In this document: positions 9,484 through 24,400 of the stretch, one piece after another | Position numbering within the stretch: position 1 is the first letter of the stretch | Layout: the number at the start of each line of letters is the position of its first letter | Assembly: GCA_958510875.1 (NCBI GenBank) | Contig: OY294067.1 | Coordinates: 257,301,736 to 257,365,735, forward strand | Direction of reading: 5' to 3' | Source of the DNA: Endomychus coccineus | Taxonomy: Eukaryota > Arthropoda > Insecta > Coleoptera > Endomychidae | Length of the DNA stretch: 64,000 nucleotides | Notes under the pieces: generated by a model | The model's input: the letters and a program-made list of their open reading frames with translations, nothing else | What the model was told of the DNA's origin: nothing | Databases searched by the model: none | Made by a program: the position numbers and the translations under genes

Positions 9484-12400
9484 GTAAGAATTAAAAACGC
9501 GTTTTCTCATTATCCCGATTGGTGTTTGACTTAATTTCAACAGATGTTCTAGAAGATTGTTTCAAGTTGTTCAATATGTTTGTTTCTAGATGTTCAGTAT
9601 ATGAATTATGTGAGTTTCTAATTTGCCAGGTAGCTCTAGATTTGTTATCTGCATTTTTCATAAAATTTTCATTATATAGGAATTTTGCTTGCCTTATTTT
9701 CTGTTTTAATGTTCTGGAATAGTTCTCATAGGTTTCCACTTTTTGTTTACTATTTAGAGTAGCTTTTGTAATTGAATATAGTTCTCTTTTGATTTTTCAC
9801 AAATTCTTCAGCTTATCGTTAATTCAATGAACAAATTTTTTTTCCAAGTTTATTGACTTTGGTTTGAAGATTATATTCATAAGTTTAAATTTTAGTTATC
9901 AACAAAAAATAAGCCTTGTCTACATTCATTTGAGAATATATCGCATTCCAATCATGGTCAGATAGCTCATTATATAAATCTTCTATAATATACCGGGATA
10001 TCAAAAATTATCTCGGCCAAAAGTGGTTGTGAAATCTAAAACGTGTGTCTTACTTTACGTTTGAAATAATTATGTCATAATTAATTTGAAGTTTCTAAAA
10101 GTGCGAAATTTCTCAATTTTATACGAATATTGTACCACTCAGAAGTCTTTAGCGCTTTGGACTCCGGGATTTTCACGTGGCCTATCGAAATTAGAAGGTT
10201 CGAATTATCTAAAAACATAATTGCATGAACGCCAGACGTCCTATTTAATTAGCTACGAACGAAATCATTTTGACATATGCCTCGAGGATCTTGCTGCACG
10301 TAAGTTAGAGCTTATACATTTTACCTCGGTCTTGTTGATTTGGCGCCGTTTCTTGCCCCGTGCTACCGGCGCCAGTTGCAGTGAAGTGTTTTTGGCTATG
10401 AGCCGCTAGCTTTTACTCGCTTCGTATATATTTTAGTAGCGAGAAAATTCTCTTTGGTACGTCGCATGTTAGACGCGCGTAGCTGAGATCTGAGAATAGC
10501 TCAAACTGTTTTAATAAAATTTTCCTATTTAATGAACATTTATCGAAAAAAGAAGGGCCGTCGGTCACGGTCCGATACTAAATCTAACTACATGGAGCGA
10601 AAACGGCACACGAAAAGTTGTCGTAAAGCCGTATTAGATACAACCAGTTTGCACTTTTCTAACTCGCGTGCTACGGGCTTCTCACGTGAACGTCATTCGA
10701 TTTACGCAAAATTAACTATTTCAAAACAGTTTCTGACCCAGATTGTGGCTATCACAACCTCTGAAAAGGTTCAAAGTCCACATAATTATTTAATAATTTG
10801 TAGTTCATTATTGTTTTACAACTGAAATGAATAGGTATAAAATTTGTAGGTTATTGATGATGTCAGTGTGACAGTGACATAATTATTTCAAACGTAAAGT
10901 AAGACACACGTTTTAGATTCCACAACCACCCTTGACCAAGATAATTTTTGATATCTTGGTATATTGAATGTATAAAAGATTCTATACTGAATAAAGATGA
11001 AGTTCTGTTGATTTCGCGTACGTTTTCATCGAATTCGGAGCAGATTTGTCAAGTCAAAAGATGAAGTGCAAAATTCTTTGCTTTACATCGTATATCAAGA
11101 ATAATTTTCCAAGAGTTTTTGTCTATAAATAATAGACGTCTCGAGATGGAGTTAAGGCACCAACAAGAACATTTAATATTAATCCTTGCCCTACTTGAAA
11201 CTTGAAACACCTTACTTATAATGAATTGGCACGCCTCCTATCAGTAAACTTGTTTAATTTTCTTTGCAGGAACTTTCTACGTTCAACTAGAAGACGATAT
11301 CCTTGTGAAACCGTCGTATATATCCGAAATGAAAAAGTTTGCATTCGAGAAAATTGCAAGGAATGAGCCATGGTTCGTCCTGGATTTTTGTCAATTAGGT
11401 TTTATAGGTGAGTGTCCCGCCCAGCGTAAGCTTATATGTTATTTTTTTCTCCTTTATTCCTTCATACTAGACTAATATGCAATGAAACTTTCCACAGCAT
11501 ATTCGGTTCAAATGCTATAAAAGAATGACTGTTAAAGTTTACTGCTAACGGAAATATGACTTACATCCCGGGTTATCTATAATAGGAATAAGTGTTGCCT
11601 GAAGTATAGCAGGTACACCATATATCCGACAACTTTTATGTGCAGAATTATATGAAGCTATCAAAACCGTTTCTAATACACTACAAAATACGTCCCAATT
11701 GGCTGTGGATGTGATTTATCTTGAGTAATTATAGTCAGAATTTCCAACTACTATTGTTTTACTGCAATAGCGGTGTTAAGTCATCATTCAAAGAAGGCAG
11801 GAAAATAGGAATTATTTATTGAAGCCTATGTGAATAGGTTAGAATAGAATATCATACAAGGACTGATGTCAGAATGGCGAGTGGATGAATCCGGCAACAC
11901 CATACCATAGCGGTGCACAAAACTCGACCATATGAGAAGTAAGACTAGAAAGTCCTTTAACAAAGAGAGATACTAGAAAAATCAGGCACACTAGGTGGCC
12001 TACAAAGATATCCCTAATGACTAGGAAAAACTAAGATACAACGTCAGAGGAAAAGTTGGGGAACCTTCTGCGAAGAAGTGTAAAGATGGAGAATCTTTGC
12101 GGAGAAGTATGACCCAATTCTACAGCCACCAGGCTGGAAGAGGTAATCCCTAACTTCTCCTACACGAGAAATAAGCTGCCTAAAAACAGGGAATGACAAA
12201 TATACTGTCACCTTATTGGCAGCAACAGTAATATCATTGGAAACTCACTCCTCAGAATGTTTCGCTGGTTCAGGACAAGACTGGACCAAAACTACACCTC
12301 AGGTTCTTAGGAAGGACTGGAAAGTAGTCAGCCTCCTAAATGAGAAGACTCGGATAACCTGGGCCATTAAAAGCCTCTCTCTCTAAGAAGCACCACGATT

Positions 12401-15400
12401 GGACGGAATATTTCTAGCCCTCCAACAATGGAGACTAGAAAGTATATTGAGGGCATGTAACGCTTTCAAATATATCCCTGGGGAAAGGAGAAACATCAAA
12501 GTAAAATTTATATCGAAACCGGGTCGTACGGACTTCACACTGGAAAAATCATAACACCCGATTTGCTTTTCCCGAAAGACCTTGGAAAATGTATGCGAAG
12601 GTATAAGTCCGGACCAGGCTCTTTATACGAACCCGATTTGCACAAACTAGCATTCTTAAACCCAAAGCAGATCAACAGCATAGACACTGTACACAGTTGC
12701 CGACGGTATCGAAAGTTCGCTGGACAATGAAATGTCCAGTCTAGGTGCATTTATTGAAGGTACCTTTGACAAAACTACTTTCAATAAAATTGGAACTTCT
12801 CTTTTCAAGTATGGGGGCGAACCCCACATCTACTAGTTGGATCAAGAACATGCTTGAACAAAGAGTAGTCTTCCTAGGTGTAGGTAATTCAAGGATCGAG
12901 AAGACTGTCACTAGAGGATGTACTGTCACTACTACTGTAGAACATATTGGTGGACGATCTTCTTCGACATCTTAATGATACGGAATAATAAACCATACGT
13001 ATGTCTTAATACATACTAATATGTGATGAAAATAATTGGTGTGAATACCACTGTTTGAACGTTAACTCATTAGTTCTTTTCACGAGAGAAAGCAATAGTT
13101 CAGGCTACATAAACTTCTCAATACTAACCTTATGCTTACGTCAGATCATACCTAGGTATGATCTTCGAACGCAAGCTGACATTGGAATCTCAACTCAACG
13201 AGATGTAAAACAACAAATGTTATGCTCTGGCAATGTCGACGGGCGATCCTCAACCTCGTGGTCAAAATTACACCTTCTCTTGGTAGAGAAATAGATAAAA
13301 TGCCAACTCACCATGTCTTTGAAAGACCCTATGGAGTATCAGCCGATATGGGAATCATTAATGAAGCCTCTCCATATCTTCACCGAAGGCTCTAACACTG
13401 GTGCAGTTATTTATTCTGAAGATATAAACCTATCCCTAACGGTACCCCTCGGAAAATACGCAACAATACTCCAATCGGAAATCTGTGCTAAAATTACATT
13501 GTAGGCCACAAGTAGAAACAGGATCACCTCCAAACTAGTATTAGCAAGCCACAACACCCTGAGTCAAGCAGCAAATGTTAGAAACATCAAAGTGCGTTGG
13601 GTGAAGAGACGTGACATAACAGAAGGCAATCACAAGCCTGGATGCCATTCTTGAAAAGAACACCTCAAAAGCATCCAGCAAAGATGGGTTGAAACCATAC
13701 GTTGTACACAGGCCAAGGAAGCGATGAATGAATATTGCCCAAGAACAGCTCAATATTACTTGAGACTCTTCCGGAAGAACATGCGTCTAGTCCCAGAAAA
13801 CACCACCCATCCGAGTAGTGTGCTCTTGTTCGTTCAACACTCAAGGTGACTGAACAGCTAGAAGCACGTCGGAAGTGTTACATGGGTTCTTATGAGGACT
13901 AACTACTCTGAGCAATAGGTCAATCTCCCAACTCAATGCATGATCCTAAACGCTGGAATATTTCAGATGTTAATTATTCAGGTATTTTGTTGAAACTCGT
14001 TTCTTCAGAAGGTCGTTGTGGAGGAGTCTTATGAATGAATATTTAATTTTTTTTCAAACTTGAATGGATAACATGTAGATTTCCGTTGCTTCTGCTATGG
14101 AATTTTGCTTTTATATTCAATGTGTACGTGTATGTGATTTATTTTGATATTAGAATAAACAATTTATAATTAATGTTGAAATGATTGTACAACTTGCACT
14201 ATTTTATAGTAAATGTGAATAAAGGAGAAGAACTGTTACGTTTTGTTTTCGTTACTGATAAAGATCGTTTGATTGTCCTCTTCGGTTCTCCGACTCCCAA
14301 TTTTCAGTGGGAATATATCGAATATTTTATAGTTCTTCCCTTGACTGAATTTCATTATAAAAGCAATTATGGTTTCCAGGAAAGATGTTCAAAAGCGCAG
14401 AACTTCCATGGCTGATACAGTTTTTCCAGATGTTCTATAATGACAAACCAGTTGATTGGCTTCTGGATCATCTGATATACACGAAAATTTGCAACTGGGA
14501 AAAGAATAATGTGAGTATTGACTTATTTTCTTCATACAGAATACTTCCTTACACTAATTACGAACCTCCCATTCTGTGACAAATATGCCTACATGTATAT
14601 TGTGTGAATTATTGATTACTTTCTATTCTCTGAAGTATCGAGAACATTCTAAAAAACATTCTCCAAATAGAGACGAATTACCTCCGGTATAATTGGTGAA
14701 TGCACAAGTACACTTGTCAAAACAACTCTGTTTAATTAAATGCACACCTTTCCAAGTGAAGAAACGACATTTCATACAAAATGGTGGATGCGCCGGACAT
14801 ACCATCTACTTAAAACACTATTTAGTTTTGATGCACATCTTCCCAATTCAAACTCGACGTATTTTTACAAAAATTGATGGAATACACACACTTGGTAAAA
14901 ACGCTGTGTGATAATGCATACCTTTTCTATGATAAAATGCGACGGGTCTGTTATACAAATTGGTGGAGGTTCCAGGAAAATCATGGATAATGACATTCAA
15001 ATTCCTTGAATTGTAATTACAACAATGGTACTTCGTTAATTCAATCTTTGATAGAGATATGATCAATCAAATATTACATTAAGAAATATTTATTGAAGAT
15101 ATGTTAGATATAAGAGTTAAAGTGCAACTTGCTATTCTGTTAGCAAAATACTAAACTCAATTGTAGCAAATTGCATGGAAGCATTTAGAACTAGTTGACA
15201 GCTATTAAACCCTTATCTCATCAGCGATACGGATATGCACAGAAATTTGTGCAAAAGTCAATATTCTACGGAAATTCGTTCTCCCTTCAATAGGTAGCAC
15301 GATATCATCAGCTAATGGAAAATTTACAATTTCACTATTCCTCTCAGCTTCCAATGAATTAAATTAATTACTGATTCATGATACTTCAAAGGATCTAATA

Positions 15401-18400
15401 TTCATCACATGACCTCGCTGAATATCTCTTGTTAAGGTCAATATATTCGTAAATAGAGAGAGTAATGTTCGAGATCTTTTTATAGTATATATGTTGTGTT
15501 CGCCCATAATCATGGCTATAACATTTAGTAATCTAGTAATCATGAGTTATAGTCAAACATTGATAATTATTGACAGCCATTTAAATAGAATTTACATGAT
15601 TGGGTGACACTTTTTCCACTCCATTTTTTCCACTGGTATATTTTTCCACTAGTTTTTTTTTTCCAATAACCTTTTTCCTCTAGTAATGATTTTCCACCAA
15701 TTCAAAAATAGTATAATTGAAATGATTTGAACAAGTATCATAGCAACGACAGTTTGATACGTTGAACTGACAATTTGACCTGACACATTGGTCTGACAGT
15801 TTGGTTAACAAAATTGATTGACAAAATGGTTGTCGAACTAATTCCCTCCGCAAAACGAAACTGAGCCGCGTTATCCCCCCTCCCTGAGGAACATGTACGA
15901 GCCCGTGTTACAAAATCTGTCGAGGACCAACAATGTGTCGGAATGTTGGCACAACAGATTCCAGGTGGTTGTGGGAAAAAACCACCCTAGTCTTTACGCC
16001 TTCCTCCTCGAGCTACAGAAAGAACAAGGAGACACCGAGGCCATGATCCGCGAGCTGGATTTAGGCCACAAAATTAAAAAAACTACACAGCAGTCCAGAG
16101 TGAAAAACGAAGAGCAAATAAACAATTTAGTTCGCCAATATGAAGATAGGAAAAGTGGAGGCGAAGTTTTGGAATATTTAAAAGCTGTCGGTCACCATAT
16201 ACAATTTTGATATCCTATTTGATATCCATTTATAAAACTATTAAATGTATTAAAAAATAAACTGGAGGAAAAAATAAACTGGTGGAAAAATGTATTAATG
16301 GAAAAATATATTAGTGGAAAAAGCGGAGTGGAAAAAGCAGAGTGGAAAAAATGGAGTGGAAAAAATGGGTCCCACCCAATTTACATACATGCGCCTAAAC
16401 TGAACTGTAAGTAAAAGTTCATCGAGGATGAAAATGATAGATGGTGGAAATCCACCAACTAGTTGATGTCAAAAATGTACAATCGGTTGTCTAGAATCAA
16501 CAAATTAGATGAAAATCGGATTACTTTCAGAATGAATATAGTTCTCGTGTGAAAATGCTGATCATTTCCTTTTCTGAAAAGTGAATAGTTAAAAACGATT
16601 GCTTCCTATAGAATCTGAAATTCAAAGTTTTTGGAAGATATGCGTTTTAGTCCAGTCAAAAGTGTGAAAAATAGAGTTCATTACCAAAAATTTAAAAGAC
16701 CTCGCGAAAATAGAAAATCCTTGTTGCATCGTATTCAGGATGGCTTACACACCGTTAGAAAAAAAGGGGGGTCATGATTATTACTATTAATAAACAATGA
16801 ATAACCAATTTCATTTAACAAATGGAATGTCTTTTATTACAAATGGAATATCTGGGGCTCTTTTAATCTTTAATTTTCTGAAATTTGGTATCAATTCTAC
16901 CAAGCCTTAGCAACAAACTAAATTTTTTCTCCGACTGTGGTATTAACATAATAAGATATTGTGTTTCGGTACAAATTTCAGTAGAAGAAGGGAAACTGGA
17001 AAATTGGTGGAAAATTGCGTCGTTTTTCCCCCATATTCCTGTCTCGGTCCTCTTCCAACGCGTCTTATTATATGTTTCCGTGGTCGTTGCATATCATTTC
17101 ACGATCATGAAATCAAAACCGACGATAGTCTTCTGGAAATCTCCGGAAATGAAAATTTACCATTTCTACACGTCAAACATTAATTATTTTGTTTTTCGGG
17201 AATTTTTTGTCAGTTTTATTATAATAATAATGTATCGTGATGGTTCTCGGTACAAATTTCACTAGAAGAAGGAATATTCTGGAAAATTGGTAAAAAATTG
17301 CTTCGTTTTTCTTCATATCCCTGTCTCGGTCCTCGTCGAACGTGTCAAATTATACGTTTTTGCGGTCGCTGTGTATTATTTCCTGGTTATATAATCAAAA
17401 GTTAGTTCTCCAAAAAATGGAGCTTTGATCAAACTTTAGTATTATTTTTTTTCTTTTGAAAATTGTAGTGAAAAATCTATGTAATAATGATGAGATAGCT
17501 CGGTTATATATAAAATACTCTCTTATTTCATATTATCAAAATCAACTTTTTTTGAGAAAAAAATCTTGAATCTTGAATTTACCACAAACGCGCGAGATGT
17601 TCATTTTGTTTCGAATCAAGTTCTTATGTTACTCATCTGACAATTGTTTTTCGAGTCCACGTGTTTTATAAATTAAAATAGAAAAAAGGACATGAACTTA
17701 CAGCCGCATCTCAGATACTATTGCCAGCGTGTCAGTTCCTTTCCCTCCACACTCTAAGACAGCTGCTATGTTCTCCGTATGCGTAAACGTGTCCACTTTA
17801 TAGAGATTTCGTGTATAGGATATATAGTAGACGTACGCCGCATCATCATTGATGCTTCAAAAACATCTACTCTTTTATTACCTGCTTTGAAATAGGTTTT
17901 CTACATATCATAATGAAATATACTTGAAATACTTTATCATAATAATTGTCTACAATTTTTCGAAAAACAAATTAACAATTAAAGATTGTCGTGTAAATAT
18001 GTCACATTTTCATTTTTCGGAGTTTTCGAGAAAACTGTAGTTGCTTTTGATTCTGTAACCATAAAATAATACTCAGTGACCACGAAAACATATAATTAGA
18101 CCCATCGGATGAGGACCGAAATCGGGATATGAAGGAAAAACGACCAATTTTAGAAAATTTTCCTTCCTTCAGTGGAATTTGTACCGAGAACCATCACGGC
18201 ATCTTATTATTTCAATACCACTCAAGTACGAGAAGAAATTTTGATTGTTGCTAAGACGTGGTAAAATTTTCCGGGTTATCTAGCAAACGGGCCGGATTTT
18301 CCATTTTTGAACTTCAGATTCAGTTTTCGCAGACTCAAAAAACCCCTGCTGAACTTTGGATTGAAAGAGTCCGAGATATTCCATTTGTTATAAAAGACAT

Positions 18401-21400
18401 TGTATTTGTTAATTGATAATGATTTTTCATTGTTTGTTAATGGTAATAATCAAGAGCCTCCTTTTTTTCTATCTGACTAACGTGTTGTAAATAATATTTT
18501 ACATGTTTTTTTGGACTAATTGATTGGTTCACTTAAGAACAGGCCCGCTCATATGTCAGTTGCATGGTTTTCATCTGGAAATATGAATTTCTTCGCTTGT
18601 ATATTTTCAGAGGGAAAATGCCTCCACTGCTACAATCCCATATTAATGCAGTTCAATGGGTATAAAAATAGGCTGAACCTGTAAATTCTTGTGAAATGAA
18701 TCGATTTTGATGAGACAAAGTGCATTCTCTTCAGAATGTCATCTGAAAAAAAGTTGAACACAAATAAAGTTGTGAAAATTGTTTATATTATTTATAAACA
18801 ATAAATAAACAATATAATTAGCTAATTCTTGAGATCACATAAAAACTTCTAAAAAATGCAAAATTTGACCTTTTTGATCTGATTGAATATCCGTTGAATA
18901 TGTGAATGTGTGAAACAAGTTGAACAGATAGTTGAATCAACTTCATTTGTTATAAAACAATTTATTTATTAACAAAATAGATGAATTCGACCAAAACTCC
19001 GAGCTTAGGGATAATTTTTGTATTCGATTTTTCGTCAATATCGTTGAATGTATACCGACAAATTTGCTAACTTGTTATAAACAAATTATATTTATTATTA
19101 AATAAACGAATTACACCAAAATATCGAGTTTATAGTCGTTGTCGGATAATTTTGGCCTCCCGAGTACGACTTTATTGCTATTATGGTCTTTAATAGCAGT
19201 ACCTACATAAATCTTTGAATTTATATAAACAATTATGTTTATCAATAGAAATACGAATTTGACCAAAATATCGAGTTTATATTTGTTTTCGGATAATTTT
19301 GGCCTCCTGAGTACGATTTCATTGCTATTATGGTCTTTAATAGCAATACCTACATAAATCTTTGAATTTATATAAACAATTATGTTTATCAATAAAAATA
19401 CGAATTTGACCAAAATATCGAGTTTATAGTTGTTTTCGGATAATTTTGGCCTCCCGAGTACGACTTTATTGCTATTATGGTCTTTAATAGCAATACCTAC
19501 ATAAATCTTTGAATTTATATAAACAATTATGTTTATCAATAAAAATACGAATTTGACCAAAATATCGAGTTTATAGTTGTTTTCGGATAATTTTGGCCTC
19601 CCGAGTACGACTTTATTGCTATTATGGTCTTTAATAGCAATACCTACATAAATCTTTGAATTTATATAAACAATTATGTTTATCAATAAAAATACGAATT
19701 TGACCAAAATTATAGTTGTTTTCGGATAATTTTGGCCTCCAGAGTACGATTTCATTGCTATTATGGTCTTTAAATGCATACATACATTTTTGAATTGTTA
19801 TAAATAAATTATTCATAAACAAATGAGGAAAAAAGAAATGTGACATTTGTATTCATTTTTATATAATATGCATACTCAGAACTTGATTTTTTTGACCTCT
19901 TAATATAATTAAAAAAATGGCGTGCTCAAAAAGAGCAAATCAAAACCTTCAAATTTATTTTAACAATTTGCTCGTCATAAGTTGCTTCTCTGAAACTTCA
20001 TTCGATATTCATCGTCTTAATCTCGTGCATTCAAATTCCTCAATAAAATATTTTGTATTTATGCGATTCAAAATTGAGATTTTTCTAGTAACATACATAT
20101 ATATTTGTTTTGGTTTTCTTGATATAATTTATTCGATTATTAGTATAGATTAATTTTAAATTCACACTCGGAATTTTGGCACAATTCGTACATGACATGA
20201 ATAATTTGTTAATAAAAATTCAAAAATGTACGTATGCATTTAAAGACGACTATAGCAATAAAATCGTACTCAGGAGGCTAAAATTATCCGAAAACAAATA
20301 TAAACTCGACATTTCGGTCAAATTCATATCTTTACTAATAAACATAATTGATTATAACAATTCAAAATGTATATTGCATTTAAAGACCTTAACAACAATA
20401 AAATCGTACTCAGGCCGTCCAAAATTATTCGAAAACGACTATTAGCTCGACATTTTGGTCAAATTCGTATATTTGTTAATAAATATAATTTGTTCATAAC
20501 AAATCAACAAATTTGTAGGTATAAATTCGCCGATATTGGCGATGAAATCGAATTGAGAAGGCCAAGGTCCAGTTGTCAATGAATAAATTGTTTATAACAA
20601 ATGAAGGTAATTCAACTACTTGTTGAACTATTTTCATATGTTCACTGACCAAAAATAGTCTTCGTCCGATTAAAACTGTCAAATTTTGCATTTCTTAGTA
20701 ATTTCAATAAAATCCCAAAATTGAGCTAATTAAATTGTTTATTTATTGCTTATAAACAATATAAACAATTTACGCAACTTTATTTGTGGTAATTTTTTTT
20801 CTGATAACATTCTGAAGACGCACTTTGTCCCATCAAAATCGATCCATTTCTCAAGGATTTCCTGGTCCAATACCCAGTTGACTGCACTATATAACCAGTG
20901 ATATTTAAACCGTCAAGCCGCTCTACGTTTCGGACTATCGTTTCTTTTTCTCCTTCATTTATTCCACTACAGATCAAAGGACATCTATCATGTGAGATGG
21001 ATCATTGTTCCAGGGGGAGAGTTTGCAATCAATAATAATTAATAACTTCGGGCATCTTCCGTTTTTCAAAACTTTTCACAAGTAAATGAAGCGACTAAAA
21101 TATCATCAATCAAGTTATTGTCAACGTCTCAACGTCACCCACATTCTACCAGGGTTTGGATAGAACAAAGTTTATCTGGAATACTGGCATAAATTCATGT
21201 TACAGAAATAGCAAGATGTTATTCTTGAAAGCATCCATTAAAAATGATAGTGTACCCCTCACAAAAGTACGTTCGAAACTAATTATCTGTTGCTACACTT
21301 TGATTCTCTAGAATTAAGTTGGAAGTGTACTCCTGGAAAATGAGATGAAATTTTTTATGTTGGAGTTTCTGAAGTGGAGTTTGACAAGCTGCGTCTTCAT

Positions 21401-24400
21401 ACTAATTTTACCAATGCTATTTCACATAATTCACACTCGAATGATCGACTGTTAAATCACTTCTAAGGGATGATGTAATTGTAAATACTTTCAAGCTCAT
21501 TGATATTCCTATAGGATCATTCCCTTCTCTAATCATCACTATTTTCACATATCTGTCTTAACAATAATCAACGTGATTAAAAAAATTAAAATCCTAACTT
21601 AATTGTGGCTCTCAAATCATCCTTCAACGGTAAACATGTTATCCACTGCAAATGGAATAGAATGAAGTGGTGCAGATACATCAATAAAAAGAACATGTTC
21701 TTTCTGGTCAGTTCAGATTAATATAAGTTCGAATATGGAAGAAAATGTGGTAGTACTCAATCAGTTTGTAATCGTTCACTTGACGTGCTAGGATTTTAAA
21801 TATACTTCTTGCCTTAAAGCCCTAGAGATAGATAATTGCGAGTAACAAAGTTGGAGACTTCAAATAACTTGAGCATATTGGAAACTTTTAACGAACGGAT
21901 TACGTGAATAATCCGGTTATTTCAAACAGGATTAACATCAAATATATTGGAGGATCAGTTCTTGAGAGTACATAGATTGTAATTAAATTTATGTTTTACT
22001 TTCACGGACATTGTGAGAATGTTGTGTGAAGAATTGAATGAAAAGCGTTGAAATTCCATAATTCCATGATAAATAGGATAATTTGTTTAATTTTATTTTT
22101 AGGGGCCGAAAACGACAAGACCTGTTAAGAAATCGCGGATATCTTCAACCAATTCGGTATTCTATTTATATTCCTACGTTATGATTCTTTAGCTTTCTTG
22201 CTTCTCTCTAGATTTTTTAGTTATTCGCTATATTTATGTCAAAAGCTTAAGCATGTGAATCTGTCTCAGTCTATCAGTTTGGTTTGATACTCTGCTAAAG
22301 AAATAACACTTACTAATTCTGTGGTTATGGTTAAGTAACACGAGTAACCTTATTAGTTAGAATATGTTTATGACAATAACTGTTTTTGTTTTGAACGATT
22401 CTTGTCTCCCACGGTATTCAATTAACTAATGTTGGAACATCATTTGTCAAAATTAATAACTAAGATTTTTTGAATCAAATATAAATTAAATATGTTTCTA
22501 ATAACTTTGTTGATATTTACTGTAGTTCTCTCAGTTCTATATTATCTCATAAGTAAATGCATTTTTTTATCAAAAGTTATTCTCAAATGTCGTCTATGCA
22601 GCACACTCAACACAATCTGGAATTTCGACCTCGTGAGCCTGAGTCTAGGACAATCCATCGTCGCCGACTCGTCTTCGCCGATTCGTCATCTCCGATTCGT
22701 AGCCGAACCAGTTCGTCGTCGGCCGGTTCATCGGCGGTCTATTCGTCGTCGTATCTATTGATGAATAAAATAACTTTAAGATACATTTTATGTTATATAT
22801 GTTTTTACATGTATTTACAAATCGTAATTGTGTGCTAAACATCTAAGGTATTCTAAAATTTTCTACAACGTTCATGATACGTATATCTGAATCCCTATAC
22901 TTCTTCAACTCTAACGAAGGGGGATGATCTGCTACAAGTTGCTCATAAAACGCATCTCTCTCTTCATGGATCTTTTTCAGACCGTCAATAAACTTCCATA
23001 TTGTAGGGTGGTCCATTCTCAACTCTACTTGAAGTCTCCTATGAGCGTCTTCCGCATGGTTGTTCGTCCTATCTTCTCCATTTATTGTTCGCTGATGAAC
23101 ATTCCACATTTCATGTGGAAAAAGCGGTGGGCGTCGACCGTTGCCTCATCTGTCATATAATAAGTATGCAATATAGAGCTACGTATAATAAACATCCGCA
23201 TATTTACACACTTTAAATAAATGCACATACGTGTTCATATGTCCCATGTAATTATCTTCAAAGCAATCCAACAGGGGTTGAAGTTCTTCCGGTAAAGCAT
23301 CACCTAATGCAGCTTCATCCAGATGCGCAGGCGGAACATAAGCCAAAGATATTACCATCTTTGCTCTTGAAGATAATTGTGCGTCGTCATTGTACTGTCT
23401 AAGTAAACCTAGGTTACCCAACTTCATTCTCATGTTCAGGCCAAATGGAAGCAACATCCGGATAGATGTCCTTCGTAGCTGTAAACGCGGCTTGCTCGAA
23501 GTCGCAATGTATATGGTTGGGTGAATGAGGAGTTGAATTTTTCATGATATCCAACATTTTTATGTAGGTAGCCTGCAGGTTGTTAGGTAGAAATGCATTT
23601 AATTGTCTTCAACGTATATATTTGTGCAAAGAGTGAAGGGGCAACAGAAAAAGTTCCATCGACGTACCATGTTGTGTCATCCAAATGAAAAAGCCAACTT
23701 TGTCTTCCAAAAATTATAATTTTATTTTGATCCTCCTCGGTATGTTTTTTTTCAAAGCGCAGCTGCTTGGTAATTTTCCTTCTGCGGCTTGTATCACATT
23801 TGTAATACAATTATTGATTATCAAATGCAAAAAAATATGTAAAATGAATAAAAGAATTGTTATTCTTCTCTACATGGTATGCTTTTATGTATGTGTACTC
23901 GAACATCGCGATTTAAAAAACTTACCTGTGCTGTTCCTTTCATTGTCTATTCTGTCTCTTCTTTTGATCCTGGTGACCACTTTTGCGACTTCCACTGCAG
24001 CCGCGGAAGAATCATGTATATGTATCCCGATATTCTTAAATCTTTCTCCATCACGTGTGTGCACTATTGCTCTACAAATACCTCTTCTTTCACATTTCCA
24101 AAATTTAATGTTGAGGTCTCTTTGCTTACTGCATCAAATTGATAAATAAAACCAACGAATGAAAATTTTTCTTTTCCTCTTTCCGACAAAATGTCCATCT
24201 GCATATTGAAAATTTCACTTATAGCAAGTAACTGATGGTCTTTGCAAAATTATTTATCTATTTGGGATCTAACTAGACGAGAGTGGGCGTTATTATTGCA
24301 TTAGAAAAAAAGGAAGGAAGTGAAGTGAAAATGAAATACATATCATGACGTCGAGCAGAGGATTAGGACCTTTTTGGGACAGGTATAAGAATTACGGTCG

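Noticed and set aside
10190..10210. GGTTCGAATT as a tRNA/SINE B box
   Set aside because: No matching A box or cloverleaf could be folded around it, and the same bases occur in the related element at about 45050-45060 as part of a longer conserved core.
16885..17265. 126-residue plus-strand frame as a gene
   Set aside because: It lies in foldback arm sequence that is duplicated and inverted nearby, and no family motif is present.
19111..19779. 222-residue open frame as a novel repeat protein
   Set aside because: It is exactly periodic at 147 bp, lies in a foldback arm, is hydrophobic and AT-driven, and has no start context or family.
22492..22838. Arg/Ser-rich frames over the GC-rich patch
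   Set aside because: They are translations of the MULE terminal repeat array and reverse in the other end at 25050-25232.
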